64,000 nucleotides of DNA from Rhodospirillaceae bacterium (GTDB lineage Bacteria > Pseudomonadota > Alphaproteobacteria > GCA-2731375), in the NCBI GenBank assembly GCA_018660265.1, contig JABJKS010000094.1, positions 1-64,000 of the forward strand, read 5' to 3'. The translations under genes were made by a program, and so were the position numbers. Positions 61,113-64,000 of the stretch are shown here, in pieces; positions within the stretch are counted from its first letter, which is position 1, and the number at the start of each line of letters is the position of its first letter. The notes below the pieces were generated by a model. That model saw nothing but the letters and a program-made list of their open reading frames with translations. It did no database searches and was not told the origin of the DNA.

Positions 61113-62297
61113 ATGTTCCGCGATTTCTCCGTGCCTGCACTCTATATGGGCCTGCTCGCAGCCTTTGTCGGTTATTCGGCGTCATTTGCCATTGTTCTCG
61201 CCGGGATAACCGCGATGGGTGCCACTGCTGCGCAGGCGGCGACGGGATTGTTCTTCGCGACTATTGGAATGGGTATTTGCAGCATCTGGCTGCCAGCTTC
61301 GACGCGAACCCCGGCAGCTGTCGCATGGTCGACGCCAGGCGCTGCTTTCCTTGCCGCGACCGCCGCCTTGCCAGGCGGCTTTGGCGAAGCAGTCGGCGCA
61401 CTGCTCTTTTGTGCGGGATTGATTGTATTGACAGGGTTCGTTCCGGGCTTGGGGCGGATCGTTGCGGCTATTCCAAAACCGATTGCGAACGGATTGCTGG
61501 CCGGGGTTTTATTGAAACTATGCCTGGCTCCCGCCCTGGCACTAGGGACAATCCCCGTTTTGATCTTACCCGTCCTTGTGGCTTGGCTGATTGGGTTATC
61601 ATGGAACAAGCTTGCGGCGATGCCATTTGCGGTGATGTCCTTTGTTTTCGTGCTCTACTTTAGTTTGGATATGCCCGAAAGCCCCATCCAGGAAGGCTTT
61701 GGCCAAAGAAACTTTGCATTGTTGCCTGAGCTCACCGCCGTCGCGCCGATCTTCACCTTTCAAGCCTTCATTTCCATTGCACTTCCACTCTACCTAGTGA
61801 CCATGGCCGGCCAGAACATTCCTGGCTTTGCTGTATTGGAGCTCAACAAATATACCGTGGATCGGCAACCGCTGATCCGCAAGACCGGCTTGGTCAGTCT
61901 TGCGATTGCGCCGTTCGGTGCTATTCCGGTCAATATGTCCGCAATAACAGCGGCAATGATGGCTGGCGAGGATGCGGGAAGGGATCCGGCGGGCCGTTAT
62001 TGGGCCGCCATCACCTCGGGGGTCGCTTACGTATTGTTGGCATTTGCAGCCGCGACCGTCGCCTCCCTGGCCAGCTTTGCACCTGCTGCGTTGATCACGG
62101 CGGTCGCAGGCCTTGCGCTTATCCCCGCTTTGGTCGGTTCAATCTCCGCCGCGTTCAGCGTGCCCGGCCAGTTGGAGGCACCCGCGCTGACCTTCCTGAT
62201 CGCAGCAAGCGGCATGACACTTTTCGGCGTGAGTGGGGCTTTTTGGGGCATTGTTGCCGGCGCAATAATCTGGTTTTCAAAAAGCTTAGTGCGCTAG
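61113..62297 (+). CDS. benE: Benzoate/H+ symporter family membrane transporter (BenE-like)
   Basis: The 394-residue protein has about eleven to twelve membrane helices and matches BenE: SASFAIVLAGITAMGATAAQAATG, WSTPGAAFLA, GFVPGLGRIVAAIPKPIANGLLAGVLLKLCL, QNIPGFAVLELNKY and the IPVNMSAITAAMMAGEDAGRDPAGRYWAA stretch. BenE imports benzoate with protons; related members take other organic acids. A GC hairpin (61045-61067) stands in its leader. It lies between the metH relic and the metH gene, so it was probably brought in with a foreign metH end. Confidence 0.9.
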   Translation: MFRDFSVPALYMGLLAAFVGYSASFAIVLAGITAMGATAAQAATGLFFATIGMGICSIWLPASTRTPAAVAWSTPGAAFLAATAALPGGFGEAVGALLFCAGLIVLTGFVPGLGRIVAAIPKPIANGLLAGVLLKLCLAPALALGTIPVLILPVLVAWLIGLSWNKLAAMPFAVMSFVFVLYFSLDMPESPIQEGFGQRNFALLPELTAVAPIFTFQAFISIALPLYLVTMAGQNIPGFAVLELNKYTVDRQPLIRKTGLVSLAIAPFGAIPVNMSAITAAMMAGEDAGRDPAGRYWAAITSGVAYVLLAFAAATVASLASFAPAALITAVAGLALIPALVGSISAAFSVPGQLEAPALTFLIAASGMTLFGVSGAFWGIVAGAIIWFSKSLVR

Positions 62298-62480
62298 CTG
62301 CTGACCTTTGTCTGATCGATATCATTTATACTATTTGTCAATTTGACGGGCATTAACTTGACCTTCAGAAGCTGGCCTTTGCACCATCGACGATGCCCAA
62401 TCACCGCGAGAGTGAAATGTCCTGTGATGGCACGCGCCCATCTATTTTACGCCAAAAATGGCAAGTGCCGCAGAGGTGTC

Positions 62481-64000
62481 TCAGACGCTGAAATACTTCG
62501 CCTGGGGGTGATGCACGATGATGGCGGATGTGGATTGCTCCGGGTGTAATTGATCTTCGTCCCCCATGACCAGGTTGATCCTGTCTGCGTCCAGCAATTC
62601 CAATATCTTGCGCTGATCGGACATGGTCGGGCAGGCGGGATAGCCGAAGGAATAACGGGAACCCTGATAGCCTTGGTTCAACAGGGCATCGTTATCACGG
62701 GCGTCCTTGTCGCCGAAACCTAATTCTCCCCGAACCCGCTTGTGGACGTATTCGGCCATGGCCTCGGCCATTTCCACGCCCAGGCCATGCAGATACAGAT
62801 AGTCCTGATACTTGTCGTTATCGAACCATTCCCGCGCTACTTCAGAGGCATGTTGACCCACGGTCACCGCCTGCAGGGCAATAATATCCCGTTCGCCTGA
62901 ATCTGCTTCACGGAAGAAATCGGCAATGCACAGACCGCCCGACCGGTTTTGCCGGGGCAGGGCAAAGCGCGCGACCTCCTCGCCGCCGTCCGGTCCATAT
63001 AGCACAAGATCGTCGCCTTCGGAGGCTGCCGGAAAATAGCCATAGACTGCTTGCGGGTGCAGGATTTCCTCTGCCTCGCAACGGGCCACCAGGTCCACCA
63101 TGATCGGCTTAATCTCGGTCCGGGCCCATTTCATATAATCGGCTAAAGAGCGGCCCGCCTTGCGATAGCCCCAATGGAATTGATACAGCATGCGTTCATT
63201 CAGATAGGGCAGCAATGACTTGATACCCACCTGTTCGATGATGCGATGGCCCAGGAATGGCGCAGTGGGCACCTCGACACCTTTGTGCAGCTCCTCCCGT
63301 CTGGTTTTCACTTCTTCCAGATCCAGGGGCCGGGGCATCAAGGTTGGTTGGCCCAGTTTACGCCGTTGGTTGGTGGGGCGGCCTTCGCGCTTGCTGTCCC
63401 GCTCGGTGATGTAGTCGTCAAAGCCACCTTCGGTAACCTTGGCCATCAGGTCCAGGCCGTCAAAGGCGTCGCGGGCATAGGCCACCCGGCGGGAGGCACC
63501 TTCGTAGGCCAGGGCGCAGTCTTCCTCGACAAAGTTCCGGGTCAGCGCGGCCCCGCCCAGCATGACCGGCAGGCTGATCTGCTGGCGGCAAAGTTCCTCG
63601 AGGTTATCGCGCATGATGGTGGTGGATTTCACCAGTAAGCCGGACATCCCGATGGCGTCAGCCTTGTGTTCTTTCGCCGCCTCGATAATGGCGCCAATAG
63701 GTTGCTTGATGCCGATATTGACCACCCGATAGCCGTTGTTGGTGAGGATGATGTCCACCAGGTTTTTGCCGATGTCGTGCACATCACCCTTAACCGTGGC
63801 CAGGACGATGGTGCCTTTTTCGCTATCGGCACTGCGTTCCATATGAGGTTCCAGATAGGCCACGGAAGCCTTCATGGTTTCCGCTGATTGCAGCACGAAC
63901 GGCAGCTGCATCTGGCCGGAACCGAACAATTCGCCGACAACTTTCATGCCGCCCAACAAAATATCGTTGACGATTTCCAGGGGGGGGTGGCCTTCCATAG
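62481..64000 (-). CDS. metH: Cobalamin-dependent methionine synthase, C-terminal part (runs off right edge)
   Basis: MetH moves a methyl group from methyltetrahydrofolate to homocysteine through cobalamin. The visible 506 codons hold the end of the cap domain (PLEIVNDILLGGMKVVGELFGSGQMQLPFVLQSAE), the cobalamin domain with GDVHDIGKN (the His that replaces the lower ligand), GMSGLLVKS and MLGGAAL. The whole reactivation domain follows, with the SAM-binding stretch around YRYSFGYPACP (here GSRYSFGYPACPTMSD). The frame continues past base 64000, so the start and the homocysteine and folate domains lie outside. A near-identical copy of the last codons stands at 60915. Confidence 0.95.
   Translation of the reverse strand, partial: MEGHPPLEIVNDILLGGMKVVGELFGSGQMQLPFVLQSAETMKASVAYLEPHMERSADSEKGTIVLATVKGDVHDIGKNLVDIILTNNGYRVVNIGIKQPIGAIIEAAKEHKADAIGMSGLLVKSTTIMRDNLEELCRQQISLPVMLGGAALTRNFVEEDCALAYEGASRRVAYARDAFDGLDLMAKVTEGGFDDYITERDSKREGRPTNQRRKLGQPTLMPRPLDLEEVKTRREELHKGVEVPTAPFLGHRIIEQVGIKSLLPYLNERMLYQFHWGYRKAGRSLADYMKWARTEIKPIMVDLVARCEAEEILHPQAVYGYFPAASEGDDLVLYGPDGGEEVARFALPRQNRSGGLCIADFFREADSGERDIIALQAVTVGQHASEVAREWFDNDKYQDYLYLHGLGVEMAEAMAEYVHKRVRGELGFGDKDARDNDALLNQGYQGSRYSFGYPACPTMSDQRKILELLDADRINLVMGDEDQLHPEQSTSAIIVHHPQAKYFSV

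Noticed and set aside
1-64000. CRISPR arrays, rRNA genes, intact insertion sequences, integrase genes
   Set aside because: No regularly spaced repeats, rRNA-like sequence, transposase or full integrase frame was found on either strand.

Overview
The window looks like a chromosomal segment of a free-living, probably marine alphaproteobacterium of the Rhodospirillales type. The evidence is a complete system I cytochrome c maturation operon, a DUF1674/SdhAF4 gene beside an rsmB-like gene, an argD-argF-hslO unit, a GTA-type three-helix holin, and an exosortase substrate with a VPxPAALPLF C-terminus. Gene density is high, many neighbours overlap by ATGA, and no species name can be given from sequence alone.

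Layout. 1-3250 is a prophage remnant: two broken genes pointing away from each other, then a small lysis-type cassette ending in a holin and a GH24 endolysin. 3260-5753 holds ubiE, mutM and a crotonase. 5832-15357, all on the minus strand, runs yciB, ccmABCDE, a 2-hydroxyacid dehydrogenase, ccmFGHI, then a stand-alone receiver protein preceded by a class I cyclic di-GMP riboswitch. 15431-20991 carries rpiA, a heparinase-like protein, rpe, rsmB, an SdhAF4-like gene and an SDR with no catalytic triad. 21184-29543 has pmbA, an IMPase-like phosphatase, a class IV aminotransferase, a molybdopterin oxidoreductase, an EamA permease and a PAS/degenerate HD-GYP membrane sensor. 29670-38979 has arginine genes, Hsp33, a lipoprotein, argE and an RND efflux pair. 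39129-43049 has trkH, a family III CoA-transferase, a radical SAM protein and tRNA-Gly(CCC). 43212-48105 has a PEP-CTERM protein and a four-gene catabolic cluster. 48157-49136 holds a TerB/J-domain protein followed by a 72-residue SelW-like selenoprotein read through an in-frame TGA. 49277-55263 is a 5-oxoprolinase locus with regulator and permeases. 56424-59050 is a second phage-like island, rich in AT and bracketed by similar terminator repeats. 59111-64000 carries a cupin, an MFS permease, a BenE-type permease and the 3' part of metH.

Most interesting points. (1) A probable Sec-containing Rdx protein with a CxxU motif and a plausible bacterial SECIS hairpin at 48157-48375; it is invisible to standard gene calling. 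(2) A c-di-GMP-I riboswitch at 6257-6336 with its GNRA-capped hairpin and both core blocks intact, directly in front of a CheY-like gene. (3) A second, synonymously diverged copy of the last 23 codons of metH at 60915-60983, so that the BenE gene lies between two metH 3' ends, as expected after recombination with a relative or attachment-site integration. (4) A membrane sensor whose HD-GYP domain has lost nearly all metal ligands, and an SDR that has lost the whole Ser-Tyr-Lys triad.

Reading the genes together: cytochrome c assembly, heme handling and quinone synthesis (ubiE, ccm, SdhAF4) point to respiratory life. The catabolic clusters and many permeases point to scavenging of amino acids, lactams and organic acids. 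The riboswitch and the sensor show c-di-GMP signalling. The selenoprotein implies that selA, selB, selC and selD lie elsewhere in the genome.
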